Made by a program: the position numbers and the translations under genes
The notes under the pieces: model-generated
Told to the model about the DNA's origin: nothing
Seen by the model: the letters and a program-made list of their open reading frames with translations, nothing else
Databases searched by the model: none
Part shown: one piece after another, positions 16,762 to 25,661 of the stretch
Numbering within the stretch: position 1 is the stretch's first letter
How the letters are laid out: the number at the start of each line of letters is the position of its first letter
Assembly (NCBI RefSeq): GCF_001461035.1
Contig: NZ_LNAM01000046.1
Span: 1-64,000, forward strand
Length of the DNA stretch: 64,000 nucleotides
Source: Acetivibrio ethanolgignens
GTDB lineage: Bacteria > Bacillota > Clostridia > Lachnospirales > Lachnospiraceae
Direction: 5' to 3'

Positions 16762-16837
16762 ATTCATAAATCATTTTTATTTTTGCCATAAGTTTGACAT
16801 AAGGATAGCTTACGCTAATGGCAAAGGAGTGATTGAC

Positions 16838-17401
16838 ATGAGGATTCGAAAAGGCTATATTATATTTGGTGTGATTTGTACTCTTGCAGTGTGCAGCTTT
16901 TCAGGCTGTCAGAAGGCGGATGATGTACAGACGACTTCTGCTGTAGAGACACAGACACCTGCACCGGCAGTGACAGAGACGCCGGTGGCATCACAGGAAA
17001 CGAAGAACCCGGAACAAAACACAGAAAAAAAAGAAATATCCATCTATACCATTAATGATGATACTTTGGAAAGTGAACCGGTTATTGTAGAGGTTGAAGA
17101 AGAACTGACAGCAGAGGCTGTAGTAAAGGCTTCAGTAAAGTCGTTAGAGGAACATTCTTTGAAGATTGGCATCTACAGCGTGGTTCAGGAAGGAGATGCG
17201 GTAATTGTAAGCTTCCAGAAGGACACAGCACCGGTTGCTGGTGTAGGCTCTGGAGTAGAGGAGACGATATTAAACTGTATTTCTGATAGTTTGATTGACA
17301 ACGTAGAGGGCTGCAAAAAAGTTATTTTCCGCGTAGAGGATGGCCCCTACGAGAGTGGACACATGATATTTGGAATAGATGAGGTTTATGCAAGTGAATA
17401 A
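16838..17401 (+). CDS. GerMN-domain lipoprotein
   Basis: A 187-residue secreted lipoprotein. The signal peptide (about residues 5-20) ends in a lipobox FSGC with Cys near 21, followed by a Thr/Pro/Glu-rich linker. The C-terminal part (DAVIVSFQKDTAP, then VEETILNCISDSLID, then CKKVIFRVEDG) follows the pattern of the GerMN domain found in spore germination protein GerM. ATG 16838 has AAAGGAG 8 bases upstream; an upstream extension to 16724 would overlap cinA and destroy the signal peptide. The domain call is by pattern only. Confidence 0.65.
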   Translation: MRIRKGYIIFGVICTLAVCSFSGCQKADDVQTTSAVETQTPAPAVTETPVASQETKNPEQNTEKKEISIYTINDDTLESEPVIVEVEEELTAEAVVKASVKSLEEHSLKIGIYSVVQEGDAVIVSFQKDTAPVAGVGSGVEETILNCISDSLIDNVEGCKKVIFRVEDGPYESGHMIFGIDEVYASE

Positions 17402-17412
17402 GTAAAGGTTTT

Positions 17413-17463
17413 GGCTGTCTTGGTTTCTAGGGTATTATTGCCTAAGATAAGACAGCCTTTTTC
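17413..17463 (+). terminator. Terminator after the GerMN lipoprotein
   Basis: GGCTGTCTT (17413-17421) pairs with AAGACAGCC (17449-17457), followed by TTTTTC. Confidence 0.75.
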
Positions 17464-17490
17464 TTTTCATCCGGCAGGAAAGGTATAACG

Positions 17491-18738
17491 ATGAACAGAG
17501 TAATTATTATTGGCGGCGGAGCTGCCGGCATGCTGGCAGGAATTGTGGCAGCCAGGGCAGGAAGCGAGGTTACGCTTCTGGAGAAAAATGAAAAACTTGG
17601 AAAGAAGCTCTACATTACAGGAAAGGGACGCTGCAATGTGACAAATGCCTGTGATATGGAGGAACTGTTTCAGAGCATACGCTCCAATGAAAAATTTTTA
17701 TACAGTGCCTTTTATAGCTTTACAAATGAACAGACAATGGAATTTTTTGAAGAGCTGGGAGTAAAGCTAAAGGTAGAGCGTGGAAACCGTGTATTTCCGG
17801 TTTCAGACAAGTCCTCTGATGTGATTTCTGCTTTACAAAGAGAATTAAAGCGGCTGGGGGTATCCTGCTACTTTAACTGTGAAGCCAAAAAGCTTTTGAT
17901 AGAGAATGCTATGGTACAGGGAGTTCTTGTTCAGGAAAATGGAAGAGAGCAGGAGCTTTCAGCTGACCGTGTCATTGTAGCAACGGGGGGCCTGTCTTAT
18001 CCCTCAACCGGTTCTACCGGAGATGGTTTCCGTCTGGCAGAGGAGGTTGGACATACAGTTAGCGAGTGCTCACCGGCACTGGTTCCGATAGAGATTTGTG
18101 AGAATTTTTATAAAGATTTGCAGGGACTTTCTTTAAAAAATGTTGCCCTTAAGATTCGGTGTGGAAAAAAGACGGTATATGAAGAACAAGGGGAGATGCT
18201 TTTTACGCACTTTGGCGTCAGCGGGCCTCTGGTTTTAACGGGAAGCAGTTATCTGGCACCGTATCTTTTGAAAAAACAAAAGGCGGTTCTTCATCTGGAT
18301 TTAAAGCCAGCTCTTTCAGAGGAACAGTTAGATGAGCGGTTACTTCGGGATTTCAGTAAATTTGCAAATAAGCAGTACAGAAATTCTCTGGATGAGCTAT
18401 TGCCAAGAAAGCTGATTCCTGTTATCATCACCTTGAGCGGTATTGCTCCGGAGAAGAAGGTAAATCTGATTACAAAGGAAGAGCGTAAGCGGCTGGTTTC
18501 CCTTATAAAGGATATGGAAATGGAAGTAAAGGGCTTTCGGGAATATAAAGAGGCAATTATTACCCGAGGCGGCATCCGGGTGAAGGAGATAACCCCATCA
18601 ACCATGGAATCCAAGCTGATACAGGGACTTTATTTTGCAGGAGAGGTTCTGGATCTGGATGCAGTGACCGGCGGCTTTAATTTACAGATTGCATGGTCTA
18701 CCGGCTATGCAGCAGGTGTTGCAGCAGCAGAGGGGTAA
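17491..18738 (+). CDS. NAD(P)/FAD-dependent oxidoreductase, HI0933/BaiN family
   Basis: A 415-residue flavoprotein. It has an FAD Rossmann motif at the N-terminus (VIIIGGGAAGMLAG, about 4-17), GKGRCNVTN near 48-56, ATGGLSYPSTGSTGDG and a C-terminal AGEVLDLDAVTGGFNLQ. These define the HI0933/YhiN group, which includes BaiN, implicated in bile-acid 7-dehydroxylation. The substrate in this organism is unknown and most members are not bile-acid enzymes. A GGAAAGG site precedes ATG 17491; cmk follows 25 bases after the stop, so it probably heads the cmk-ispH-rpsA transcript. Confidence 0.88.
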   Translation: MNRVIIIGGGAAGMLAGIVAARAGSEVTLLEKNEKLGKKLYITGKGRCNVTNACDMEELFQSIRSNEKFLYSAFYSFTNEQTMEFFEELGVKLKVERGNRVFPVSDKSSDVISALQRELKRLGVSCYFNCEAKKLLIENAMVQGVLVQENGREQELSADRVIVATGGLSYPSTGSTGDGFRLAEEVGHTVSECSPALVPIEICENFYKDLQGLSLKNVALKIRCGKKTVYEEQGEMLFTHFGVSGPLVLTGSSYLAPYLLKKQKAVLHLDLKPALSEEQLDERLLRDFSKFANKQYRNSLDELLPRKLIPVIITLSGIAPEKKVNLITKEERKRLVSLIKDMEMEVKGFREYKEAIITRGGIRVKEITPSTMESKLIQGLYFAGEVLDLDAVTGGFNLQIAWSTGYAAGVAAAEG

Positions 18739-18763
18739 AAATAAAAAGAAATGAGGAAAATAT

Positions 18764-19423
18764 ATGAGCTTTAATGTAGCAATTGATGGACCGGCAGGTG
18801 CCGGAAAGAGTACAATAGCAAGACAGGCAGCAAAGCAGCTTAATTTTATCTATGTAGATACCGGAGCCATGTATCGGGCAATGGCGTTGTTTATGCTGAG
18901 AAAGGGTATCAGCAGTGAGGATACCAAAGGACTTGAAGCTGCCTGCAAAGAGGTAGATATTACGATTGAGTACCAAAATGGGGAGCAGCAGGTTATTTTA
19001 AATGGAGAAAATGTAAACGGGCTGATTCGTACCGAAGAAGTAGGAAAGATGGCCTCTGCTGTAGCAAGGAATGGAAAGATTCGTGAAAAACTGGTAGATT
19101 TGCAGCAGAAGCTGGCAAAAAAAGCGGATGTTATTATGGATGGCCGTGACATAGGCACCTGTGTTCTTCCACAGGCAGATGTAAAAATCTATCTGACAGC
19201 CAGTGTAGAAGAACGTGCCAGAAGAAGACACAAGGAGCTGGTAGAAAGGGGAGAAGACTGTGATATCGAAAAAATTAAGGCAGACATTATTGCCCGGGAT
19301 GAGCAGGATATGAACCGTGAGATTTCACCGCTTAAAAAGGCTGAGGATGCTGTTTTGCTGGATGGCTCTGATATGACCATTCAGGAGGTAACAGAGGAAA
19401 TCATCGGTTTGTGCAGAAGATAA
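18764..19423 (+). CDS. cmk: Cytidylate kinase
   Basis: A 219-residue cytoplasmic kinase phosphorylating CMP and dCMP. The P-loop GPAGAGKST lies at about 9-17; MDGRDIGT is the conserved CMP-binding loop; RRRHKEL forms part of the lid. Standard length. GTATGAGGAAAATAT upstream supplies the SD. ispH begins 12 bases after the stop. Confidence 0.95.
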   Translation: MSFNVAIDGPAGAGKSTIARQAAKQLNFIYVDTGAMYRAMALFMLRKGISSEDTKGLEAACKEVDITIEYQNGEQQVILNGENVNGLIRTEEVGKMASAVARNGKIREKLVDLQQKLAKKADVIMDGRDIGTCVLPQADVKIYLTASVEERARRRHKELVERGEDCDIEKIKADIIARDEQDMNREISPLKKAEDAVLLDGSDMTIQEVTEEIIGLCRR

Positions 19424-19434
19424 GGAGAGCTGAT

Positions 19435-20277
19435 ATGGAAGTAACCGTAGCGAAAAGTGCCGGTTTCTGCTTTGGCGTAAAACGTGCTGTGGATACGGTA
19501 TATGAGGAAATTAAAACAGGAGAGAGGGTCTATACCTATGGCCCCATTATCCATAATGATGAAGTGGTTTCTGATTTAAAGGACCGAGGAGTTGTAGTAA
19601 TTAATTCTCTTGAAGAGCTGTCTTCTCTGAAAAAGGGAACCATAATTGTCCGTTCCCATGGTGTATCCAGAGCAGAATATGAGCAGATGCAGTCCTCTGG
19701 GTTCCGGATTATAGATGCTACCTGTCCCTTTGTAAAGAAAATTCATAATACAGTGATGGAGCATAGTGATAAGGGAGAGGAAATTATTATTATCGGTAGT
19801 GCCAATCACCCGGAGGTACAGGGAATTATAGGCTGGTGCAGTGGGAAATGTACTGTGATAGAAACGGCCCAGGAAGCCGAAAGTTATGAGTTTTTGGGCT
19901 CTGGGCAGCTTTGCCTGGTGGCACAGACGACATTTAATTACAAGAAATTTAAAGATTTAGTTGAAATTCTTTCAAAAAAGGGTTATGATATACTTGCTTT
20001 AAATACAATTTGCAACGCTACAGAGGTGCGGCAGAATGAGGCAAGGCAGCTTGCGAAAAATTCCGACGCGATGGTTGTAATAGGTGGTAAACAGAGTTCG
20101 AACACACAGAAGCTTGTGGAGATATGTAAAAGCGAATGTGCCGATACTTATTATATACAGACACTCGTTGACCTGGATTTAGAGATGCTTAAATCGTTTC
20201 GTAGCGTAGGTATTACCGCAGGGGCATCGACCCCAAAAAATATTATCAAGGAGGTCCAAATAGCATGTCAGAAATGA
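19435..20277 (+). CDS. ispH: 4-hydroxy-3-methylbut-2-enyl diphosphate reductase
   Basis: This 280-residue iron-sulphur enzyme carries out the last step of the MEP isoprenoid pathway, giving IPP and DMAPP. Cluster cysteines are C12 (SAGFCFGVKRAV), C97 (DATCPFV) and C193 (NTICNAT), matching the three of E. coli IspH. ATG 19435 has AAGGAGAG 5 bases before it; an upstream in-frame GTG at 19411 lies in cmk. It overlaps the next gene by 13 bases. In many Clostridia IspH and the S1 protein are one fused polypeptide; here they are separate but coupled. Confidence 0.95.
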   Translation: MEVTVAKSAGFCFGVKRAVDTVYEEIKTGERVYTYGPIIHNDEVVSDLKDRGVVVINSLEELSSLKKGTIIVRSHGVSRAEYEQMQSSGFRIIDATCPFVKKIHNTVMEHSDKGEEIIIIGSANHPEVQGIIGWCSGKCTVIETAQEAESYEFLGSGQLCLVAQTTFNYKKFKDLVEILSKKGYDILALNTICNATEVRQNEARQLAKNSDAMVVIGGKQSSNTQKLVEICKSECADTYYIQTLVDLDLEMLKSFRSVGITAGASTPKNIIKEVQIACQK

Positions 20278-21356
20278 GTTTTGAACAGTTATTGGAAGAA
20301 TCATTAGTAACAATTCATAATGGAGAGGTAGTAAAGGGCACGGTAATCGGTGTAAAAGAAGACGAAATCATCCTGAATATAGGTTACAAGGCCGATGGTA
20401 TCATTTCAAGAAGTGAATATACCAACACTCCAAATGTGGATTTAAGAGAGGTTGTAAAAATCGGAGACGAGATGGAAGCAAAGGTTCTCAAGGTAAACGA
20501 CGGAGAAGGACAAGTTCTCCTTACTTATAAGAGACTTGCTGCAGAAAAGGGTAACAAGAGATTAGAAGAAGCCTTCAATAGTAAAGAGGTTTTAACAGCA
20601 CCAGTAGCTGCTGTATTAGATGGCGGTTTAAGTGTTGTTGTAGATGAGGCAAGAGTATTTATTCCTGCAAGCTTAGTATCTGATACTTATGAGAAGGATT
20701 TGTCCAAGTATAAGGATCAGGAGATTGAGTTCGTTATCAGCGAGTTTAATCCAAAGAGAAGGAGAATTATCGGTGACCGTAAGCAGCTGTTAGTTGCTAA
20801 GAAGCAGGAGCTTCAGAAGGAACTGTTTGCTAAGATTAAGGTTGGCGATACAGTAGAAGGTGTTATTAAGAATGTAACTGACTTTGGTGCATTTATTGAT
20901 TTAGGTGGTGTTGACGGTCTGCTTCACATTTCTGAGATGTCCTGGGGCAGAGTTGAAAATCCTAAGAAGGTATTCAAGGTTGGCGACAGCATTAAGGTTC
21001 TTATTAAGGACATCCAGGGTGAGAAGATTGCCCTCAGCTTAAAGTTTGAGGATGCTAACCCATGGTTAAATGCTTCTGAGAAGTATGCAGTAGGTAATGA
21101 GGTAACCGGTAAGGTTGCACGAATGACGGATTTTGGTGCATTCGTAGAGTTAGAGGCAGGTGTAGATGCACTTCTTCATGTTTCCCAGATTTCCAGAGAA
21201 CATGTTGAAAAGCCAGCTGATGTATTAAAGATTGGTCAGGAAATCACAGCTTTGGTTGTTGATTTTAACAATGACGATAAGAAAATCAGCATCAGCATGA
21301 AAGCCCTGTTAGTGCAGGAGGAGGCTCCAGAAGGGGAAACACAGACAGAGGAATAA
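20265..21356 (+). CDS. rpsA: S1-domain RNA-binding protein (ribosomal protein S1 homologue)
   Basis: A 363-residue protein with four S1/OB repeats at about 20-90, 107-172, 192-262 and 277-348. Repeats 3 and 4 are most canonical (VTDFGAFIDLGGVDGLLHIS; MTDFGAFVELEAGVDALLHV). It is shorter than the six-repeat E. coli S1 and matches the four-repeat Firmicutes type that binds mRNA and may help translation initiation. A very strong SD (AAGGAGGT) lies inside the end of ispH, 10 bases before ATG 20265. Acidic tail, as is common. Confidence 0.9.
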   Translation: MSEMSFEQLLEESLVTIHNGEVVKGTVIGVKEDEIILNIGYKADGIISRSEYTNTPNVDLREVVKIGDEMEAKVLKVNDGEGQVLLTYKRLAAEKGNKRLEEAFNSKEVLTAPVAAVLDGGLSVVVDEARVFIPASLVSDTYEKDLSKYKDQEIEFVISEFNPKRRRIIGDRKQLLVAKKQELQKELFAKIKVGDTVEGVIKNVTDFGAFIDLGGVDGLLHISEMSWGRVENPKKVFKVGDSIKVLIKDIQGEKIALSLKFEDANPWLNASEKYAVGNEVTGKVARMTDFGAFVELEAGVDALLHVSQISREHVEKPADVLKIGQEITALVVDFNNDDKKISISMKALLVQEEAPEGETQTEE

Positions 21357-21360
21357 GCCT

Positions 21361-22140
21361 ATGGTAATGGATTATGAAGGATTCAAAAAGCAGGTATTCA
21401 CATTAACAAAAATTGATTTGAATGCTTATAAGGAGCGTCAGATGAAGCGGCGTATTGATGCCTTGATTTCCAAACGCTCTGTAAAAGGATATGAAAACTA
21501 TGTACAGCTTTTAAAGACAGATAAAGAGGCTTTTGATGAATTTGTCAATTATCTGACGATTAATGTATCTGAGTTCTATCGGAATCCGGAGCAGTGGGTG
21601 CTTTTGGAGAAGGAAATTATCCCACAGCTGATAAAACAGTTTGGCAATCGGCTGAAAATCTGGAGTGCAGCCTGCTCAACCGGTGATGAGCCATATTCCT
21701 TAGTTATGCTTCTGGCGAAGTTTATGCCATTGAGCAATATTAAAATTATTGCAACGGATATTGACAAGCAGGTTCTTGATAAGGCCCGGATGGGACTGTA
21801 TAACGAAAAGAGTCTGAGAGGGCTTCCGAAGGAGTTTATTAAGGAATATTTTACGCAGATTAATGATAAAACCTATCAAATATCCGATAAGGTAAAGAAA
21901 TGTGTTGATTTTTCACAGCACAATCTTCTGAAGGATACATATCCAACCGGCTGCGATATGATTATTTGCCGAAACGTATTGATTTACTTTACGGAAGAGG
22001 CAAAGGAGGATATCTATAAAAGGTTCAACGGCTCCCTTAAAAAGAATGGTCTTCTTTTTGTTGGCAGCACAGAGCAGATTATTCAGCCTCAGAATTTAGG
22101 CTATGTGTCTCAGAAATCATTTTTCTACAAAAAGGTATAA
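21361..22140 (+). CDS. cheR: CheR-type protein-glutamate O-methyltransferase
   Basis: A 259-residue SAM-dependent methyltransferase that modifies glutamates of chemoreceptors. The N-terminal helical domain (about 1-75) carries the basic receptor-binding helix YKERQMKRRID. The SAM domain shows the standard CheR motifs WSAACSTGDEPYSL (101-114), IIATDID and CRNVLIYF. ATG 21361 follows the rpsA stop by 4 bases; a second ATG at 21367 is equally possible. Its place next to rpsA rather than in a chemotaxis operon is unusual, so its partner receptor is not evident. CheR implies a chemotactic organism, but no flagellar operon is in the window. Confidence 0.88.
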   Translation: MVMDYEGFKKQVFTLTKIDLNAYKERQMKRRIDALISKRSVKGYENYVQLLKTDKEAFDEFVNYLTINVSEFYRNPEQWVLLEKEIIPQLIKQFGNRLKIWSAACSTGDEPYSLVMLLAKFMPLSNIKIIATDIDKQVLDKARMGLYNEKSLRGLPKEFIKEYFTQINDKTYQISDKVKKCVDFSQHNLLKDTYPTGCDMIICRNVLIYFTEEAKEDIYKRFNGSLKKNGLLFVGSTEQIIQPQNLGYVSQKSFFYKKV

Positions 22141-22145
22141 AAGAT

Positions 22146-22180
22146 ATGGCGGAATTCATTGCAATTCCGCCATTTGTATT
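22146..22180 (+). terminator. Hairpin between cheR and the RsmF-type gene
   Basis: ATGGCGGAATT (22146-22156) pairs perfectly with AATTCCGCCAT (22163-22173) around a 6-base loop. The following tract (TTGTATTTG) is only partly U-rich, so termination may be partial. Confidence 0.6.
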
Positions 22181-22201
22181 TGATACAGGAGGAGTTTAGC
22201 T

Positions 22202-23563
22202 ATGCTTCCTAAGGAATTTGAAAATCGTATGAAGAATATGTTGGGAGAGGAATATACAGCATTTCTTTCCAGCTATGATGAGAAAAAATGGCAGTCACTG
22301 CGAATTAATACTTTAAAAGCAAAAAAAGAGAACTTTCTATCAGAAAAGAAATTTTCGTTAGAACCGGTAGCCTGGTGTGAAGCAGGCTACTATTATGGGG
22401 ATGGGGAACAGCCAGGAAAGCATCCCTATCATGAAGCAGGAGTCTATTATATCCAGGAGGCAAGTGCAATGGCTCCTGGGACTTATCTGGAAGCACAGCC
22501 GGGAGAACGTATTCTGGATCTATGTGCAGCTCCTGGTGGTAAGAGTACCCAGGCCGCTTGTATGCTTCAGGGAGAAGGACTTCTGGTATGTAATGAAATT
22601 CATCCAGCCCGGGCAAAGATTCTTTCAGAGAATATAGAGCGGATGGGAGTAAGGAATGCTTTGGTTACCAATGAGACGCCTCAGGCACTGGAAAAGGCGT
22701 TTCCGCTTTATTTTGACCGGATTTTGGTTGATGCACCATGCTCGGGAGAGGGTATGTTCCGGAAAAATGAAGAGGCAAGACAGGAGTGGAGTCCGGTAAA
22801 TGTAGAGCTTTGTGCCAGCCGTCAGCAGGAGATCCTTCAATGTGCCTCTAATATGCTGAAGCCAGGAGGAAGGCTGGTATATTCGACCTGTACCTTTGCC
22901 CCTTTAGAAAATGAAAATATAGTTGGATGGTTTTTAAAAAATCATCCGGATTTTACGATAAAAGAAGTAAAAAAATGGGATGGAATGGCGGCTGGAGAGT
23001 CGACCTGGATGGAAGAGCCCATAGAAGAAATAAAAGGAACCCTTCGGCTTTGGCCTCACAAGCTCCGTGGTGAGGGTCATTATGTTGCTGTATTGGAAAG
23101 AGATTTATCAGGAACAGTGGGAAAAGAGCCACTGGTAGAAAAGGGGATTTCTGAAAAGGAGTGCAAGGAATATTTTGAATTTGCAAAGCAATATCTGAAA
23201 ATACCTCCAAGGGGAAAGTTGATTCGTTTTGGAGAACAGCTGTATATAGCTCCTGACGAGCTTCCATCCCTTCACAGACTAAGAGTGTTAAGACCAGGAC
23301 TACATCTGGGAACGATGAAAAAAAATCGGTTTGAGCCCTCCCATGCTCTGGCACTGGCCCTGAAACCTTCTGAGGTAAAAAATAGTTTACAGCTTTTGGC
23401 AGATGGAGAAGAAATTCATGCGTATCTTCGTGGTGAGACGTTTCAGGCAGAGGGAGAAAAGGGCTGGTATCTGATTTGTGCCGGAGATTATAGCATTGGC
23501 TGGGGAAAGCTTTCCGGAGGAATTATGAAAAATCATTACCCGAAAGGACTTCGTAAAAATTAG
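22202..23563 (+). CDS. rsmF: RsmF/RsmB-type RNA m5C methyltransferase
   Basis: A 453-residue SAM-dependent RNA cytosine-5 methyltransferase. Motifs: DLCAAPGGKSTQAACM (about 106-121) for SAM, DAPCSGEGMFRKN with Cys180, and YSTCTF with the second cysteine C230; these two Cys drive m5C chemistry. The C-terminal third matches the RsmF-specific extension ending in FPKGLRKN-like NHYPKGLRKN. The target is probably 16S rRNA, but paralogues can act on tRNA. SD AGGAGG lies 8 bases before ATG 22202. Confidence 0.88.
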   Translation: MLPKEFENRMKNMLGEEYTAFLSSYDEKKWQSLRINTLKAKKENFLSEKKFSLEPVAWCEAGYYYGDGEQPGKHPYHEAGVYYIQEASAMAPGTYLEAQPGERILDLCAAPGGKSTQAACMLQGEGLLVCNEIHPARAKILSENIERMGVRNALVTNETPQALEKAFPLYFDRILVDAPCSGEGMFRKNEEARQEWSPVNVELCASRQQEILQCASNMLKPGGRLVYSTCTFAPLENENIVGWFLKNHPDFTIKEVKKWDGMAAGESTWMEEPIEEIKGTLRLWPHKLRGEGHYVAVLERDLSGTVGKEPLVEKGISEKECKEYFEFAKQYLKIPPRGKLIRFGEQLYIAPDELPSLHRLRVLRPGLHLGTMKKNRFEPSHALALALKPSEVKNSLQLLADGEEIHAYLRGETFQAEGEKGWYLICAGDYSIGWGKLSGGIMKNHYPKGLRKN

Positions 23564-23566
23564 TAG

Positions 23567-23595
23567 TTGATTTTTAGGATACTATCTAGTATATT
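23567..23595 (+). promoter_or_regulatory. Promoter of plsX-acpP with overlapping palindrome
   Basis: TTGATT (23567-23572), 17-base spacer, TATATT (23590-23595). The perfect palindrome ATACTA-TC-TAGTAT (23579-23592) fills the end of the spacer and enters the -10. A fatty-acid regulator of the FapR class would be expected here by context, but the site does not fit the FapR consensus well. Confidence 0.6.
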
Positions 23596-23631
23596 AAGTA
23601 AGTAGGTAAAATAGCATAAGGTGGCGAATGA

Positions 23632-24642
23632 ATGGAAGAATTTGTAAAAGTGGCTGTGGATGCCATGGGTGGAGATAATGCACCAGAGGAAATCGTAAAG
23701 GGTGCTGTAGAAGCAGTAAAGGACTGCGATAAAATTAAAATAATTCTAGTAGGGCAGGAGAAGGTTGTAAAGGATACACTTTCTCATTACGAATATCCGG
23801 CAGATAGGATTTCGGTTGTCCATGCAGAGGAAGTTATTACGAATGACGAAGCACCAGTTATGGCAATTCGACGCAAGAAGGAATCTTCTATTGTAGTAGC
23901 CATGAACCTTGTAAAAAAGGGTGAGGCAGATGCTTTTGTTTCTGCTGGAAGCACAGGAGCTATTTTAGTTGGCGGACAGCTGATTGTAGGAAGAATCCGG
24001 GGAATCGAAAGACCACCATTGGCTCCGTTAATCCCGACATTAAGTGGAGTTTCTCTCTTGATTGATTGTGGTGCAAATGTAGATGCCAGATCATCTCATC
24101 TGGTTCAATTTGCAAAAATGGGTTCTGTTTATATGGAACATGTCATGGGAGTGAGGAATCCGAGAGTAGCGATTGTTAATATTGGTGCCGAGGAAGAAAA
24201 GGGTAATATGCTGGTAAAGGAAACCTATCCACTTCTTAAAAATTGCAATGAAATCAATTTTGTAGGAAGCATTGAAGCAAGAGATATTCCATATGGCAAG
24301 GCAGATGTAATTGTATGTGAAGCCTTTGTGGGAAATGTAATTCTGAAGCTCTACGAAGGTGTAGGCTCCGCAATGATGACAAAAATTAAGGACGGACTTA
24401 TGAGTACCTTAAGAAGCAAGTTTGGAGCAGTACTGATTAAGCCGGCACTGAAAAAGACTTTAAAGTCCTTTGACGCCTCCGAGTATGGCGGAGCTCCGAT
24501 GCTGGGACTGAATGGACTTGTAATCAAGACCCATGGAAGCTCCAAGAGCATAGAGGTAAAAAACTCAATTATTCAAAGTGTTGCCTTTAAGGAACAGCAG
24601 ATTAATGAAAAAATAAAAAATAATGTAGTAAACAATGAGTAA
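23632..24642 (+). CDS. plsX: Phosphate acyltransferase
   Basis: A 336-residue peripheral membrane enzyme converting acyl-ACP to acyl-phosphate for phospholipid synthesis with PlsY. It begins VAVDAMGGDNAP, the PlsX hallmark, and has SAGSTGAILVGG, then GANVDARSSHLVQFA and the C-terminal GGAPMLGLNGLVIKTHG. Start ATG 23632 follows the weak SD AGGTGG. acpP follows at 15 bases. The order plsX-acpP-rnc-smc-ftsY is conserved in Firmicutes. Confidence 0.95.
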   Translation: MEEFVKVAVDAMGGDNAPEEIVKGAVEAVKDCDKIKIILVGQEKVVKDTLSHYEYPADRISVVHAEEVITNDEAPVMAIRRKKESSIVVAMNLVKKGEADAFVSAGSTGAILVGGQLIVGRIRGIERPPLAPLIPTLSGVSLLIDCGANVDARSSHLVQFAKMGSVYMEHVMGVRNPRVAIVNIGAEEEKGNMLVKETYPLLKNCNEINFVGSIEARDIPYGKADVIVCEAFVGNVILKLYEGVGSAMMTKIKDGLMSTLRSKFGAVLIKPALKKTLKSFDASEYGGAPMLGLNGLVIKTHGSSKSIEVKNSIIQSVAFKEQQINEKIKNNVVNNE

Positions 24643-24657
24643 AGAAAGGTGAAAAAA

Positions 24658-24894
24658 ATGGAATTTGAAAAGCTGAAAAAGATTATTAGCGAGGTTCTCA
24701 ACACAGAGGAAGAAGAAATCACAATGGAGGCTACATTCGTGGATGATTTGGGAGCAGATTCTTTGGATGTTTTCCAGATTATCATGGGAATCGAAGAAGA
24801 GTTTGACATCGAAATCGGGAATGAGGATGCAGAGAAGATCGTCACAGTAGGAGATGCTGTTGAAGCGATAAAGAACGCAGTTGCTGCTCTTTAA
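24658..24894 (+). CDS. acpP: Acyl carrier protein
   Basis: A 78-residue acidic carrier. The 4'-phosphopantetheine site is S35 in LGADSLD. ATG 24658 is preferred: AAAGGTG lies 6 bases upstream, whereas the in-frame GTG at 24649 overlaps that SD. It carries growing acyl chains for fatty acid synthesis and donates them to PlsX encoded just upstream. Confidence 0.95.
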   Translation: MEFEKLKKIISEVLNTEEEEITMEATFVDDLGADSLDVFQIIMGIEEEFDIEIGNEDAEKIVTVGDAVEAIKNAVAAL

Positions 24895-24916
24895 TTAATT
24901 ATAAATAAGAATTTTG

Positions 24917-24950
24917 AGGGGCTGTTGGAAGATTTACAACACCCCTTTAT
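24917..24950 (+). terminator. Weak hairpin terminator after acpP
   Basis: AGGGGCTGTTG (24917-24927) pairs with CAACACCCCT (24937-24946) with one bulged C, followed by TTAT. Probably partial, giving higher acpP than rnc-smc-ftsY levels. Confidence 0.5.
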
Positions 24951-24964
24951 AATTAGGAGGAAAA

Positions 24965-25654
24965 ATGAAACAAAGAGCTGTATTAGAAGAAAGGATTGGC
25001 TATTCCTTTCAGGAAAAGAGCCTTTTAAGACATGCCCTGACCCATAGCTCCTATGCCAATGAAAAAAGAATGAAAAAGGCTGCCAATAACGAGAGACTGG
25101 AGTTTTTAGGGGATGCTGTGCTGGAGCTGGTATCCAGTGAATTTATTTTTAAGAATCAGCCACAGATGCCGGAAGGTGAAATGACAAAGCTGCGTGCCAG
25201 TCTGGTATGTGAGCCGACCTTAGCCTTTTGTGCCAGGGAGATTACCCTTGGGGACTATCTTTTACTGGGAAAAGGAGAAGAAGGGACTGGTGGAAGAGAA
25301 AGAGACTCTATCCTTTCAGATGCAATGGAGGCGGTCATTGGTGCTATTTATCTGGATGGTGGTTTTACTAATGCAAAAGAGTTCGTAATCCGATTTATTC
25401 TGTCGGATATGGATAAAAAGAAGCTCTTTTTTGATAGTAAGACTATCCTGCAGGAGATTGTCCAGAGTCGTTCCAGAGAGCCGCTTATCTATGAACTGGT
25501 TAAGGAGGAAGGACCGGATCACAATAAGAAGTTTACGGTAGAAGCAAGGCTGGGAGCAGTAAAGCTTTCAGAGGGAAGTGGAAGAACGAAAAAGGGAGCA
25601 GAGCAGCAGGCGGCCTATCGTGCAATTTTAGAATTAAGAGAGAATGAGGAGTAA
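24965..25654 (+). CDS. rnc: Ribonuclease III
   Basis: A 229-residue double-strand-specific endonuclease for rRNA and mRNA processing. The catalytic signature NNERLEFLGDAVLEL (41-55) includes acidic residues E46 and D50; a second acidic pair lies in SDAMEAVIGAIY. The C-terminal dsRNA-binding domain covers about 157-226. SD TAGGAGG precedes ATG 24965. smc starts 7 bases after the stop. Confidence 0.95.
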   Translation: MKQRAVLEERIGYSFQEKSLLRHALTHSSYANEKRMKKAANNERLEFLGDAVLELVSSEFIFKNQPQMPEGEMTKLRASLVCEPTLAFCAREITLGDYLLLGKGEEGTGGRERDSILSDAMEAVIGAIYLDGGFTNAKEFVIRFILSDMDKKKLFFDSKTILQEIVQSRSREPLIYELVKEEGPDHNKKFTVEARLGAVKLSEGSGRTKKGAEQQAAYRAILELRENEE

Positions 25655-25661
25655 CCCCCAT

